Below are positions 10,822 through 20,361 of a stretch of DNA of 64,000 bases, one piece after another (positions within the stretch are counted from its first letter, which is position 1; every line of letters starts with the position of its first letter). Origin of the DNA: Cryobacterium tepidiphilum (GTDB lineage: Bacteria > Actinomycetota > Actinomycetes > Actinomycetales > Microbacteriaceae); NCBI RefSeq assembly GCF_003716325.1, contig NZ_RDSR01000008.1, forward strand, positions 62,001 through 126,000, in the 5' to 3' direction. The notes below the pieces were generated by a model, which saw only the letters and a program-made list of their open reading frames with translations, ran no database searches and had not been told where the DNA came from. Made by a program: the position numbers and the translations under genes.

Positions 10822-12225
10822 ATGGCTCGACGGTTGCCTTCCCCGCCGCCGAACCTGGCCGGGTTCAGCTACGTGCGGCCGCTCGGTTCCGGCGGGTTCG
10901 CCGACGTCTTCCTCTACGAACAGAACATGCCGAGGCGCCAGGTCGCCGTCAAGGTGCTCCTCGCCGAGGTCGTCAACGACCAGGTGCGGCAGCTGTTCCA
11001 GGCCGAAGCGAACCTCATGGCGCAACTGAGCTCGCACCCCTCGATTCTGACCGTGTTCCAGGCCAGCGTCTCCGCCGACGGCCGCCCGTACATGGTCACC
11101 GAGTACTGCTCGTCGACCCTCAGCCAGCGCTACCGGAGCGAGCCGCTCGCCGTCGCCGACGTGCTGCGGATCGGCATCACCGTCTCCGGCGCCGTCGAGG
11201 CCGCGCACCGGGCCGGCGTGCTGCACCGCGACATCAAGCCGTCCAACATCCTGGTGACCGCGTACGGGCATCCGGTGCTGTCCGACTTCGGCATCGCCGC
11301 CACGGTGAGCGAGGCGGAGCACTCCGAGGCGGTCGGCCTCTCCATCCCCTGGTCCGCGCCCGAGGTGCTGCGCGACGAGGTCTCCGGTTCGGTCGCGTCG
11401 GAGGTGTGGTCCCTCGGGGCGACCATCTATTCCCTGCTCGCCGGGCGCTCCCCGTTCGAGCTGCCCGGGTCCGAGAACACCTCGGCCGAACTCATGGCCC
11501 GCATCCAGAAGGCGGTCGTCCCGCCCATCGGGCGCGACGACGTCCCACCGCGCCTGGAGTCGATCCTCCGGCGTGCCATGTCGAAACGGCCGTCCGCCCG
11601 ACAGCAGAGTGCCCTGGAGCTCGTGCGCGAGTTGCAATCCATCGAGGCGGAACTCGGCTACGCCCAGACGCCCCTGGACCTCATGGTCGACGAGTGGGCC
11701 GGCCAGACCGCCATCGATCCGCACGACCAGACCCGCATCTCTCCCCGCACGGTGGTCGGCAGGGACTCCCGACCACGGCGTCGCGCCCCATCGGGACACC
11801 AGGTACCGCACTCGTCGCACAGCCGCAGCACCCACGGGAATTCTGCGCCGCCGGCACGCGGGCGCCGTGGCGTCGTGATGCTCCCCGCGCTCATCACGGC
11901 ATCCGTTCTCGTGGTCGGTCTCGCCGCCGTGTCGGTGTCGCTCCTGGCCGGCCGGGCGTCGAGCGACATCCCGTCGGTCACGAACATCACCGGGACGATA
12001 GACGGGGGCACCATCGTCTTCAGCTGGTCCGATCCGGGACTCCGGCCCGACGACAGCTACGTGGTCATGACCGGCACGGGTGAGAGCAGCGTCCAGCGCC
12101 AGACCCAGTTCGCCATCGACCCACGCGGCGTGGATCGGGTGTGCATCCGCGTCACCGTGAGCCGGCAGGGAACCAGTGGCGCGCCCAGCCGTGAGACCTG
12201 CGTGGACGTGGGGAGCGCCCGGTGA
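10822..12225 (+). CDS. Transmembrane Ser/Thr protein kinase with FN3-like outer domain
   Basis: 467-residue Hanks-type kinase. The kinase domain (about 16-275) has the glycine loop GSGGFADV, catalytic Lys in VAVKVL, HRDIKPSN, DFGIA and the APE motif, so it should be active. A Pro/Ser/Arg-rich linker leads to one transmembrane helix (about 352-375), placing about 90 C-terminal residues outside the cell; these form a short fibronectin-III-like beta domain with two Cys. PASTA repeats are absent. The ATG follows GGGAGGCGG; an upstream in-frame ATG lacks a site. The stop overlaps the giant surface gene start by 4 nt. Confidence 0.9.
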   Translation: MARRLPSPPPNLAGFSYVRPLGSGGFADVFLYEQNMPRRQVAVKVLLAEVVNDQVRQLFQAEANLMAQLSSHPSILTVFQASVSADGRPYMVTEYCSSTLSQRYRSEPLAVADVLRIGITVSGAVEAAHRAGVLHRDIKPSNILVTAYGHPVLSDFGIAATVSEAEHSEAVGLSIPWSAPEVLRDEVSGSVASEVWSLGATIYSLLAGRSPFELPGSENTSAELMARIQKAVVPPIGRDDVPPRLESILRRAMSKRPSARQQSALELVRELQSIEAELGYAQTPLDLMVDEWAGQTAIDPHDQTRISPRTVVGRDSRPRRRAPSGHQVPHSSHSRSTHGNSAPPARGRRGVVMLPALITASVLVVGLAAVSVSLLAGRASSDIPSVTNITGTIDGGTIVFSWSDPGLRPDDSYVVMTGTGESSVQRQTQFAIDPRGVDRVCIRVTVSRQGTSGAPSRETCVDVGSAR

Positions 12226-15200
12226 ACCTGCGCGGTCTCGCGCGCCACCGGTCGGCACTTGCGACCACCATCAGCGGGGCCCTTGTCGCCGCACTGATCG
12301 CCACCGTCGCCGTGGTCTCCAGCGGCTACACGGCCGAGCGGTTCGACCTCGGCGACGGAGCGGTCTGGGTCAGCAACAGCGCAAGGCACGTCGTCGGCCG
12401 GGCCAACACCGTGATCCAGGAGCTCAACACCGTCGTCCCCACCGGGGACTCGCCCGTGGACGTGGTGCAGCAGGGGTCCACGGTGCTCGTCGTCGACCAG
12501 GGGGAAGGTTCCCTCGGCATCCTCGATCCCGCCACGGCAGAGATCACGAAGTCCGTGCCGATGCCCCCCGAGCCCGCGGTCTTCCTCAGCGGCGACCGGG
12601 CCGTGGTGAGCTCCGCGGGCAACGTCTGGAGCGTTCCGGTCGACGGCCTCGACGGCTTCGACGCCACGTCACGCCCGGCGCTCTCCCTCGGAGCGCTCTC
12701 GGTCTCCACCATGGACCCCGACGGACGGTTCTTCTCGTTCGCCCCGACGACGGGCCTGGTGTCGGTCGTCGCTCCCGACCAATCGGTGAGCACGAGCGAG
12801 GTGGACGCCGGCACCGGCGACGACAGCTTCCAGATCTCAAGCGTCGGCGGCACCTGGGCCGTGCTGAACCAGACCAGCCGGCACCTGATCCTCCCCGGGC
12901 ACGACGTCGACCTGTCGTCGACGGTCACCGGCACGCCCGTGCTGCAGCAGCCCCGCTCCGGCGGCGACAGGATGCTCATCGCACATGCGGGAGGCCTGCT
13001 CTCGGTAGGGATCTCCAACGGCGACGTGCGCGAGGTCGTCACCGGGAGGAACGGAAGGCCGGCCGCGCCAGCCACGGTGGGCTCGTGCTCCTTCGCCGCG
13101 TGGTCCGACGGTGCGGCATGGCGCTCCTGCGGCAGCACCGAGGGCGATGGGTCCGTCTCCGCGCTCGACGGGATCCAGGGCGACGCGCAGCTCACGCTGC
13201 GCGCCAATGGTGACAGCGTCGTGCTGAACGACACCACACACGGGGCCACGTGGGCGGTGCAACACGGCAACCAGCTCATCGACAACTGGGCCGAGCTGAT
13301 GGACACCGAACAGAACCAGCAACAGGTGGAGCACAACACGGGGGACACCCCTCCCGATGTCGAGAAATCGCAGGTCGCGCCGGTGGCCACCGATGACGAA
13401 TTCGGTGCACGCCCGGGTCGTGCCAACACGCTGCCCGTGCTCCTGAACGACTATGACGCGAACGGGGACGCGCTCGTCATCAGCGACCTGCATCCGTCGG
13501 GCGACACGGATGCCACCCTCACGAGCGTCGCCAACAACCAGCAGGTGCGGCTCACCCTGCCCGAGACCGCCGCGGGAAGCCTCACCTTCGACTACACGAT
13601 CAGCGATGGCCGCGGCGGGAGCGACGTCGCCACCGTGACCGTCGCCGTCCGCTCCGACGCGGAGAATTCGCCGCCCGCTCAGGTGCGCTCCAGCCGTGCC
13701 AGCGTCAAAGCCGGGGGCCGCGTCACCAGCCACGTGCTCGGCGACTTCGTCGATCCCGACGGCGATCCCGTATACCTCGCCCGCGCCACTGCCGTCGCGC
13801 CGTCGACCGTGGGCTTCACGCCCGATGGTGCCGTCGTCTTCACGGCCCCCGACGAAGGCGCCACCGGCACCGCCAGCCGGGTCGGCCTCGAAGTCTCGGA
13901 TGGACGGGCGGAGGGTTCCGGGAGCCTGACGGTCACCATTCAGCCGGCCGGGTCGGTGCCCATCATCCCCGAGCCGTTCGTCGTCCTGGCGACAGCGGGC
14001 GACGAGGTGACGGTGTCCCCGCTCGGCCACGTCCGGGGCGGTTCGGGCCTTCTGCGCCTGAGCGGCGTCCCCGCCAAACCGGACGCGACCATCACCCCCG
14101 ACTTCACCGGCGGCACCTTCCGGTTCCGCAGCGACGTCGTCGGCACCCATTACCTGGACTACGCCGTCACCGACGGCCAGCTCAGCGCAACCGGCCGGGT
14201 GCGCATCGACGTCGCCCCGCCCCAGGACGAGAACCAGCCCCCCGTCACGGTTCCCCACACCCTCTTCCTCCGCGGCCAGCACCCGGGGCTGGCCGACGTG
14301 CTCGCCACAGACTTCGACCCGGCCGGCGGCGTGCTGCTGGTCACCGGGGTGACCTCCGCGCCGGCGGGCCTGCGCGTCGAGATCCTCGAACAGCGGATGC
14401 TGCGCGTCACGGCCACGCATCCGCTCGACGACGGCCCCGTCACCATCGGATACCGCGTGAGCAACGGACTCGCCGACGCCACCGGCAGCGTCACCGTCAT
14501 CCCCATCCCCGAGCCGGCCCGCAAGCAGGCGCCCGTCGCCACAGCCGACACGGTGTCCGTGCGCGCCGGCGATGCGATCGACATCCCGGTGCTCGACAAC
14601 GACGAGCACCCCGACGGCGACCCGCTGACCCTGCACCCCACACTCTCGACCGGCCTCGAGCCGGGCGCCGGCCTGCTATTCCCGTCGGGCAACGTGCTGC
14701 GTTACCTCGCCCCGTCGCAACCGGGCAACTTCACCGCCGTGTACCGCGTCGACGCGCCGGACGGCCAGTTCGCCAGCGCGGCCGTGCACATCGCCGTGCG
14801 GGAGGCGGACGCCCTGTCGAACACGGCGCCGGTACCGAAGCCCATCACGGCACGTGTCCTCGCGGGCCAGAGCGTGACAATCCCGATCCCCCTCTCGGGA
14901 ATCGACCCGGACGGTGACTCCGTCCAACTGCTCGGGCAGGAGACCAATCCCGAGAAGGGAGCCGTCACATCCGCCGGCGCCGACTCGATCACCTACCAGG
15001 CGGGGGAGTACTCGGCGGGCACGGACAGCTTCACCTACGTCGTCGTCGACGCCCTGGGGGCGAAGGCCACGGGCATCGTGCGTGTCGGCATCAGCCCCCG
15101 GCAGGGCGGCGCCCGCAACCCGATCGCCAATGAAGACGAGGCCACCGCCCGGCCGGGAAGCTCGGTCTCGGTCCAGGTGCTCGCCAACGACTCCGACCCC

Positions 15201-18083
15201 GACGGAAGCGCCCTCACCGTCACCGGGGTGACCCCCATCGTCGACGGCGCCACAGCGACCACCGACGGGGAGGTCGTGGTCGTCACCGCGCCGGCTCTCC
15301 CCGGCCGGTACGGCTTCATCTACGACATCCAGAACGAGCGCGGGGGAACGAGCTCGGCCTTCCTCACCGTCGTGGTGGCCGAGGACGCGCCGCTTTCCCG
15401 CCCCGAGGCGCACGACACCGTGCTCAGCCTCTCCGACATCATCGGTCGCGACCACGTCGACGTCGACGTGCTGGACCACGTCTTCTTCGCCGACGGCTCG
15501 CCGAACGACCTCCGGCTCGCCGTGCTGCCCGGCTACCCCGCCGACGTGACCGCCGCCCACGACATCCGCGTGCAGATCGGCCAGCGCAGCCAGATCATCC
15601 CGTTCTCCGTGACGCACCCCGACGACCCCGCCATCGTCGCGTACGCCTTCATCTGGGTGCCCGGTTTCGCCGACGCGCTGCCGCAGCTGCGGAAGGGGAT
15701 GCCGCCGCTCACGGTCCAAAGCGAAGCGACCCTCACCATCGACATCAACGACTACGTGGTGGCCGTCGGCAGAAAGAACGTGCGACTGAGCGACCCCGAC
15801 AGCGTCAAAGCCACACACGGCGACGGCGCCCGCCTGGCAGTGGACGCCGACACGCTGCGGTTCACCAGCGCCGAGACCTACTATGGCCCGGCATCCATCT
15901 CGTTCGACGTCACCGACGGAACGTCGGCTGCCGACCCTGACGGCCGCCGCGCCACCATCGTGCTGCCGATCGACGTGACGCCGCGCAAGAACCAGCCGCC
16001 GACCTTCGACGGCGCCGTCCTCGACTTCGAGCCCGGCCAGTCCAAGGTGATCGACCTCTCCCGGCTCACCACCTACCCGTACCCCGACGATCGGGGCGAA
16101 CTCGCGTACACGGTGCTGGAGCCGAAGCCCACCGGCTTCAGCGCCACCCTCGAGGGCCAGCAGCTCACCATCCAGGCGGCGGAGCCGACGCCCAAGGGCG
16201 CCCGGCAGTCGCTCACCGTGGGCGTGCGCGACAGCATCAACGAGGGCCGGGCCGGCCGCATCGAGATGCGCATCGTCGCCTCGACCCGGCCCATGGCGCA
16301 GCCCGCAGCGGATGCCGCGGTCGCGCCACGCGGGAAGACCACCGTGGTCGACGTGCTGGCCAACGACAACGCCACCAACCCGTTCCCCGACGTGCCCCTC
16401 ACGGTCATCGCCGTGCGCGGCGCCGACACGGCCGCCCTACCGGAGGGCGTCGAAATCACCCCCAGCGCCGACAAGCGCCGCCTTGCCGTCACCGTGGCCG
16501 CCGACGCCCCGCCCGTCGACATGGCGCTGCAGTACCAGGTGGCGGACGCCACCGGCGACCCCGATCGGTACGCGTGGGGCAGCGTGAACATCTCCGTGCA
16601 GGACAAACCCGACCCGGTGAGCGGCCTCGCCCTGACCGGTTTCGGGAACCAGACCCTCTCGGTGGGCTTCAGCCCGGGCTCCGACAACAACGCCGCGATC
16701 ACCGGCTACGAGATCACCCTCCGCGACGCCGCGACGGATGCCGTCGTCGGCACGAGCACGTGCGAGGCGACCGCGTGTGCCGTCAACACCCCGGGCAACG
16801 GGCAGGCGCATGCCGTGCGGATCCAGGTGGCGGCGCGAAACGCGCTGGGGCTCTCCACCGTGACCACGCTCGCGGCACCCGCCTGGTCCGACATCGTGCC
16901 CGCCGCGCCCACCGGCCTCACCATCGCACCTCTCGACGGTGGCCTGCGCCTGGGCTGGAAGCCGGTGACCACCGGCGGGGGCGGGAGCCCGGTGAACCGG
17001 TACGCCGTGACGGTGGGCGGCACCACCCTCGCCGACGTGAGCGCCGCGTCGTGCACGCGCGACGCCTGCACGAAGGACGTCGGCAACCTGGCCAACGGCG
17101 TCGACGTCACCGTCACCGTCAGTGCCCGCAACGACGCGTACCCGGCGCTCGCCGAGTGGAACAGCGCCCAGGCCAGCGGGCATCCGTACGGCCCGGCGAC
17201 CGCGGGCGCGATCCAGGCCGACGGAACGGATGCCGCGGGCACGGTCACCGTCAGCTGGGACCCGTTCGACGGGCACGGCGACCCGGTCACCGGGTACTAC
17301 GTGCAGCGCCTCACCGCCAACACCGTCCCCACCGGCGCCCAGGCCTGCAGCGTCACCAGCCCGGCGCCGGGGACGCTGAACGCGCCCACGGCCGGCGGCG
17401 TGGTGGCCGAGCAGGCACGGGTGGATGCCGCGAACCAGTCGGTGACCTTCACCGGCCTGGAGTCCGAGGCTACCGACTATTACTTCCTCGTCTGGGGGTA
17501 CAACCGGGCCGGCTGCGCGCACACCGCCGTCGCGCACGTGCTGATGCGCCCGGCGCCCGGTCCGGTGACCGCCGTCGAGGGGGCGATGAAGACGCAGGGT
17601 CAGACCTTCGACTACTACGTCACCGGCATCACGCCCAGCTTCGACCACTACCAGATCCGCGCCATCGGCTCTCAAGAAGTGAAGCCACTCGGAACCATCG
17701 CTCCGCGGAAGACACTCGGTCTTCCGTTCGGCGAAGCCGCCCACTTCGAGCTGCAGGGCTGCACGGCGTGGGACGCTTGCGGACCGTGGTCGGATGCCGC
17801 TGCGCCGGAGCCCTCGCTCAGCTTCACCGTGTCTGACCTCACCTACGATGCCATCACGGGTATCTTCAGCTGGACGAACGGCCCGTCGAACGGCAAGCTC
17901 ACCGCGAAGTACACCTGCTTCGCGGATGCCGCTCCGACGCGCACCGGAAGCGCCGGCGACAACGGGAAGGTCTGCGTCATCCCGGGCGCACCCACCAGCG
18001 GACCCGTGCACCTCGTCGTCGAGATCAACACACACAAATACAGCTACGACGTGCACGCCAACAACGAAAGCGAACCGAAATGA
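12222..18083 (+). CDS. Giant Ig-like/FN3 repeat surface protein
   Basis: 1953-residue exported protein. An N-terminal signal anchor (about 10-35) is followed by a region of short beta repeats (about 40-370) that looks like a propeller. About ten Ig/cadherin-like domains follow; several begin with a xPVAxxDxxxxxxG pattern and carry LxNDxDxDGD (near residues 386, 769, 966), a calcium-binding style motif. Three or four fibronectin-III domains lie from about 1464 to the end. There is no LPxTG or C-terminal membrane helix, so anchoring is by the N-terminus. GTG start in a 4-nt overlap with the kinase; its stop overlaps the MoxR ATG. It is the probable outward-facing product of the cluster. Confidence 0.88.
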   Translation: MNLRGLARHRSALATTISGALVAALIATVAVVSSGYTAERFDLGDGAVWVSNSARHVVGRANTVIQELNTVVPTGDSPVDVVQQGSTVLVVDQGEGSLGILDPATAEITKSVPMPPEPAVFLSGDRAVVSSAGNVWSVPVDGLDGFDATSRPALSLGALSVSTMDPDGRFFSFAPTTGLVSVVAPDQSVSTSEVDAGTGDDSFQISSVGGTWAVLNQTSRHLILPGHDVDLSSTVTGTPVLQQPRSGGDRMLIAHAGGLLSVGISNGDVREVVTGRNGRPAAPATVGSCSFAAWSDGAAWRSCGSTEGDGSVSALDGIQGDAQLTLRANGDSVVLNDTTHGATWAVQHGNQLIDNWAELMDTEQNQQQVEHNTGDTPPDVEKSQVAPVATDDEFGARPGRANTLPVLLNDYDANGDALVISDLHPSGDTDATLTSVANNQQVRLTLPETAAGSLTFDYTISDGRGGSDVATVTVAVRSDAENSPPAQVRSSRASVKAGGRVTSHVLGDFVDPDGDPVYLARATAVAPSTVGFTPDGAVVFTAPDEGATGTASRVGLEVSDGRAEGSGSLTVTIQPAGSVPIIPEPFVVLATAGDEVTVSPLGHVRGGSGLLRLSGVPAKPDATITPDFTGGTFRFRSDVVGTHYLDYAVTDGQLSATGRVRIDVAPPQDENQPPVTVPHTLFLRGQHPGLADVLATDFDPAGGVLLVTGVTSAPAGLRVEILEQRMLRVTATHPLDDGPVTIGYRVSNGLADATGSVTVIPIPEPARKQAPVATADTVSVRAGDAIDIPVLDNDEHPDGDPLTLHPTLSTGLEPGAGLLFPSGNVLRYLAPSQPGNFTAVYRVDAPDGQFASAAVHIAVREADALSNTAPVPKPITARVLAGQSVTIPIPLSGIDPDGDSVQLLGQETNPEKGAVTSAGADSITYQAGEYSAGTDSFTYVVVDALGAKATGIVRVGISPRQGGARNPIANEDEATARPGSSVSVQVLANDSDPDGSALTVTGVTPIVDGATATTDGEVVVVTAPALPGRYGFIYDIQNERGGTSSAFLTVVVAEDAPLSRPEAHDTVLSLSDIIGRDHVDVDVLDHVFFADGSPNDLRLAVLPGYPADVTAAHDIRVQIGQRSQIIPFSVTHPDDPAIVAYAFIWVPGFADALPQLRKGMPPLTVQSEATLTIDINDYVVAVGRKNVRLSDPDSVKATHGDGARLAVDADTLRFTSAETYYGPASISFDVTDGTSAADPDGRRATIVLPIDVTPRKNQPPTFDGAVLDFEPGQSKVIDLSRLTTYPYPDDRGELAYTVLEPKPTGFSATLEGQQLTIQAAEPTPKGARQSLTVGVRDSINEGRAGRIEMRIVASTRPMAQPAADAAVAPRGKTTVVDVLANDNATNPFPDVPLTVIAVRGADTAALPEGVEITPSADKRRLAVTVAADAPPVDMALQYQVADATGDPDRYAWGSVNISVQDKPDPVSGLALTGFGNQTLSVGFSPGSDNNAAITGYEITLRDAATDAVVGTSTCEATACAVNTPGNGQAHAVRIQVAARNALGLSTVTTLAAPAWSDIVPAAPTGLTIAPLDGGLRLGWKPVTTGGGGSPVNRYAVTVGGTTLADVSAASCTRDACTKDVGNLANGVDVTVTVSARNDAYPALAEWNSAQASGHPYGPATAGAIQADGTDAAGTVTVSWDPFDGHGDPVTGYYVQRLTANTVPTGAQACSVTSPAPGTLNAPTAGGVVAEQARVDAANQSVTFTGLESEATDYYFLVWGYNRAGCAHTAVAHVLMRPAPGPVTAVEGAMKTQGQTFDYYVTGITPSFDHYQIRAIGSQEVKPLGTIAPRKTLGLPFGEAAHFELQGCTAWDACGPWSDAAAPEPSLSFTVSDLTYDAITGIFSWTNGPSNGKLTAKYTCFADAAPTRTGSAGDNGKVCVIPGAPTSGPVHLVVEINTHKYSYDVHANNESEPK

Positions 18084-19051
18084 CGATGACCCCCGACCAG
18101 GCCGCCCGGTTCGCGGACGTCTTCGAGCGGCTCGTGCACGGGGTCGAGCAGGTTCTCCTCGGCAAGCAGCACGTCATCCGCACCGCGTTCACCGCGCTGC
18201 TGAGCGAAGGCCACCTGCTCCTGGAGGACGTCCCGGGCACCGGCAAGACCTCGCTCGCGCGCGCGGTCGCGGAGAGCGTGCGGGGCAGCAGCAACCGCAT
18301 CCAGTTCACCCCCGACCTGCTGCCCGGTGACATCACGGGCGTGAGCATCTACGACCAGCGCAGCGGCGCCTTCGAGTTCCACCGCGGGCCGGTCTTCTCC
18401 ACGATCGTGCTCGCCGACGAGATCAACCGGGCGAGTCCGAAGACGCAGGCCGCACTTCTCGAGGTGATGGAGGAGGGGCAGGTGACGGCGGATGGCGTGA
18501 CCCACCCGGTCGGGTCGCCCTTCATGGTCATCGCGACCCAGAACCCCGTCGAGCAGGCCGGCACCTACCGGCTCCCCGAGGCGCAGCTGGACCGCTTCCT
18601 CATGAAGGCCTCCATCGGCTACCCCGACCACGCCTCCACGGTGCGCATCCTCGAGGGCGCCCTGCACGGCACACAGCCCGCCCGGGTGCCGGCCGTGCTG
18701 TCGGCGGAGACGGTCGTCGAACTCGCCGCGCTCGCGCGCACGGTCTTCGTCGACGCGACCATCAACGATTACGTGTCGCGGCTGATCGAGGCGACCCGCA
18801 CCGCGCAGGAGGTGCGACTGGGGGCGAGCGTGCGCGGCGCGCTCGCGCTCATCCGCGCCGCCAAGACCCACGCCGCCGCGCTCGGCCGGCACTACGTGAT
18901 CCCCGACGACGTGAAGTCGCTGGCCGAGCCGGTCCTCGCGCACCGGCTGCTGCTCGACCCGGAAGCGGAGTTCGAGGGCGTGACCACCTCGAGCGTGATC
19001 GCACAGGTGCTCATCGAGACCCCGCCGCCGGGAGATCGGGTCGCGGGATGA
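18080..19051 (+). CDS. MoxR-family AAA+ ATPase
   Basis: 323-residue cytoplasmic AAA+ chaperone-like ATPase. Walker A is EDVPGTGKTSLARA near residue 55 and Walker B is LADEINRASPKTQAALLEVMEE-type, the hallmark of MoxR, followed by the sensor segment VIATQNPVEQAGTYRLPEAQLDRF. MoxR proteins commonly act with DUF58 and transglutaminase-like partners in maturation of envelope or metal-dependent proteins; exactly these genes follow. It overlaps neighbours on both sides by 4 nt. Confidence 0.95.
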   Translation: MTMTPDQAARFADVFERLVHGVEQVLLGKQHVIRTAFTALLSEGHLLLEDVPGTGKTSLARAVAESVRGSSNRIQFTPDLLPGDITGVSIYDQRSGAFEFHRGPVFSTIVLADEINRASPKTQAALLEVMEEGQVTADGVTHPVGSPFMVIATQNPVEQAGTYRLPEAQLDRFLMKASIGYPDHASTVRILEGALHGTQPARVPAVLSAETVVELAALARTVFVDATINDYVSRLIEATRTAQEVRLGASVRGALALIRAAKTHAAALGRHYVIPDDVKSLAEPVLAHRLLLDPEAEFEGVTTSSVIAQVLIETPPPGDRVAG

Positions 19052-20361
19052 GCCGGTCGGAGGCGACGGCACCCCGGGCCAGGTTCGAGCTGCGCGAGGG
19101 GTTCCTCGCCGGTGCGATCGTGTGGCTGGTGCCGGCCGGCAGGCGCGCACGAGGCAGCCTCGCCCGGCTTGCCGGCGCCGTGGCATCCGTCGTCACCCTG
19201 CTCGGTCGCTGGGTGGGCGCACTGGTCGCCCTCTCGTTCGTGCTCGGGTACGTGCTCGGCTGGTCCGAACTCGTCGCCATCGCCTGGGCGGGGCTCGTGC
19301 TCACGCTCGTCGCGTCGCTGTACCTGCTCGGCCGCAACGCCTACCGGGTGGCGCTGACGATGACCGCGGACCGCGTGGTGGTCGGCGAACGGGTTCCCGG
19401 CCACGTGGCGGTCGAAAACGCGTCGCAGCACCGCGTGCCGGGCGTGCGGGTGGAGGTGCCGGTCGGCGCCGGCATCGCCGAGTTCCTCACCCCGAGCCTC
19501 GGGCGGGGAGGGTCGACGGGCGACGAGTTCATGGTGCCCACCACGCGGCGCGGGGTGATCCCCATCGGCCCGGTGCACCTGGTGCGCGGCGACCCGCTCG
19601 GGCTGTTCCGGCGGGAGCGCAGCTGGGAGGAACGGCGGGAACTTTTCGTGCACCCGCGCACCATCTCCATTCCGAGCCTGTCCACCGGGCTCATCCGCGA
19701 CCTCGAAGGCAGCCCAACCCGCGATCTCACCTCGAGCGACATCGCCTTCCACGCGCTCCGCGAATACCTGCCCGGCGACGAACGCCGCAACATCCACTGG
19801 AAGAGCACGGCCAAGGCCGGCACCTACATGGTGCGCCAGTTCGAGCAGTCGCGCCGCAGCCACCTGGTCGTGGCGCTCGGCCTCGGCGACCAGGACTACG
19901 AGACGGATGACGAGTTCGAACTGGCCGTCAGCGTCACCGGTTCGCTCGCCGGCCGGGCCATCCGCGATGCCCGCACGGTCTCGGTGGTGGTGGGCGACGG
20001 AGGCCGCGGTGCCGGCCGCCGCGGCATCCGCCGGCTCAGCACCCTCACCCGCACCCGACTGCTCGACGACCTCAGCCGCCTGGAACGGTCATCCGCTGCC
20101 CTGCCCCTCGCGGAGCTCGGACGCCAGGCCGGGGAGAGCACCGCCGGGATCTCCGTCGCCTTCCTCATCTGCGGATCCGCCACGACATCGGGGCAGCTCA
20201 GGGAGGCATCACGCACCTTTCCCGCCGGCGTGGACGTCGTCGCGGTCATCTGCGATCCCGAAGCGGTCCCCAGCTTCCGCCGGGTCGCCGAGCTCACGGT
20301 CTTGCGGATCGGCTACCTGGAGGACCTGCAGAAGAGCCTGGCCCGATCGGCGGCGGCGTGA
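19048..20361 (+). CDS. DUF58 membrane-associated protein
   Basis: 437-residue protein with two membrane helices (about 45-90) and a cytoplasmic C-terminal part containing the DUF58 signature YLPGDERRNIHWKSTAKAG. DUF58 proteins resemble von Willebrand A domains and pair with MoxR ATPases. The start ATG lies inside the MoxR stop and its own stop overlaps the next GTG, so all three are probably made in fixed ratio. Confidence 0.92.
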   Translation: MSRSEATAPRARFELREGFLAGAIVWLVPAGRRARGSLARLAGAVASVVTLLGRWVGALVALSFVLGYVLGWSELVAIAWAGLVLTLVASLYLLGRNAYRVALTMTADRVVVGERVPGHVAVENASQHRVPGVRVEVPVGAGIAEFLTPSLGRGGSTGDEFMVPTTRRGVIPIGPVHLVRGDPLGLFRRERSWEERRELFVHPRTISIPSLSTGLIRDLEGSPTRDLTSSDIAFHALREYLPGDERRNIHWKSTAKAGTYMVRQFEQSRRSHLVVALGLGDQDYETDDEFELAVSVTGSLAGRAIRDARTVSVVVGDGGRGAGRRGIRRLSTLTRTRLLDDLSRLERSSAALPLAELGRQAGESTAGISVAFLICGSATTSGQLREASRTFPAGVDVVAVICDPEAVPSFRRVAELTVLRIGYLEDLQKSLARSAAA

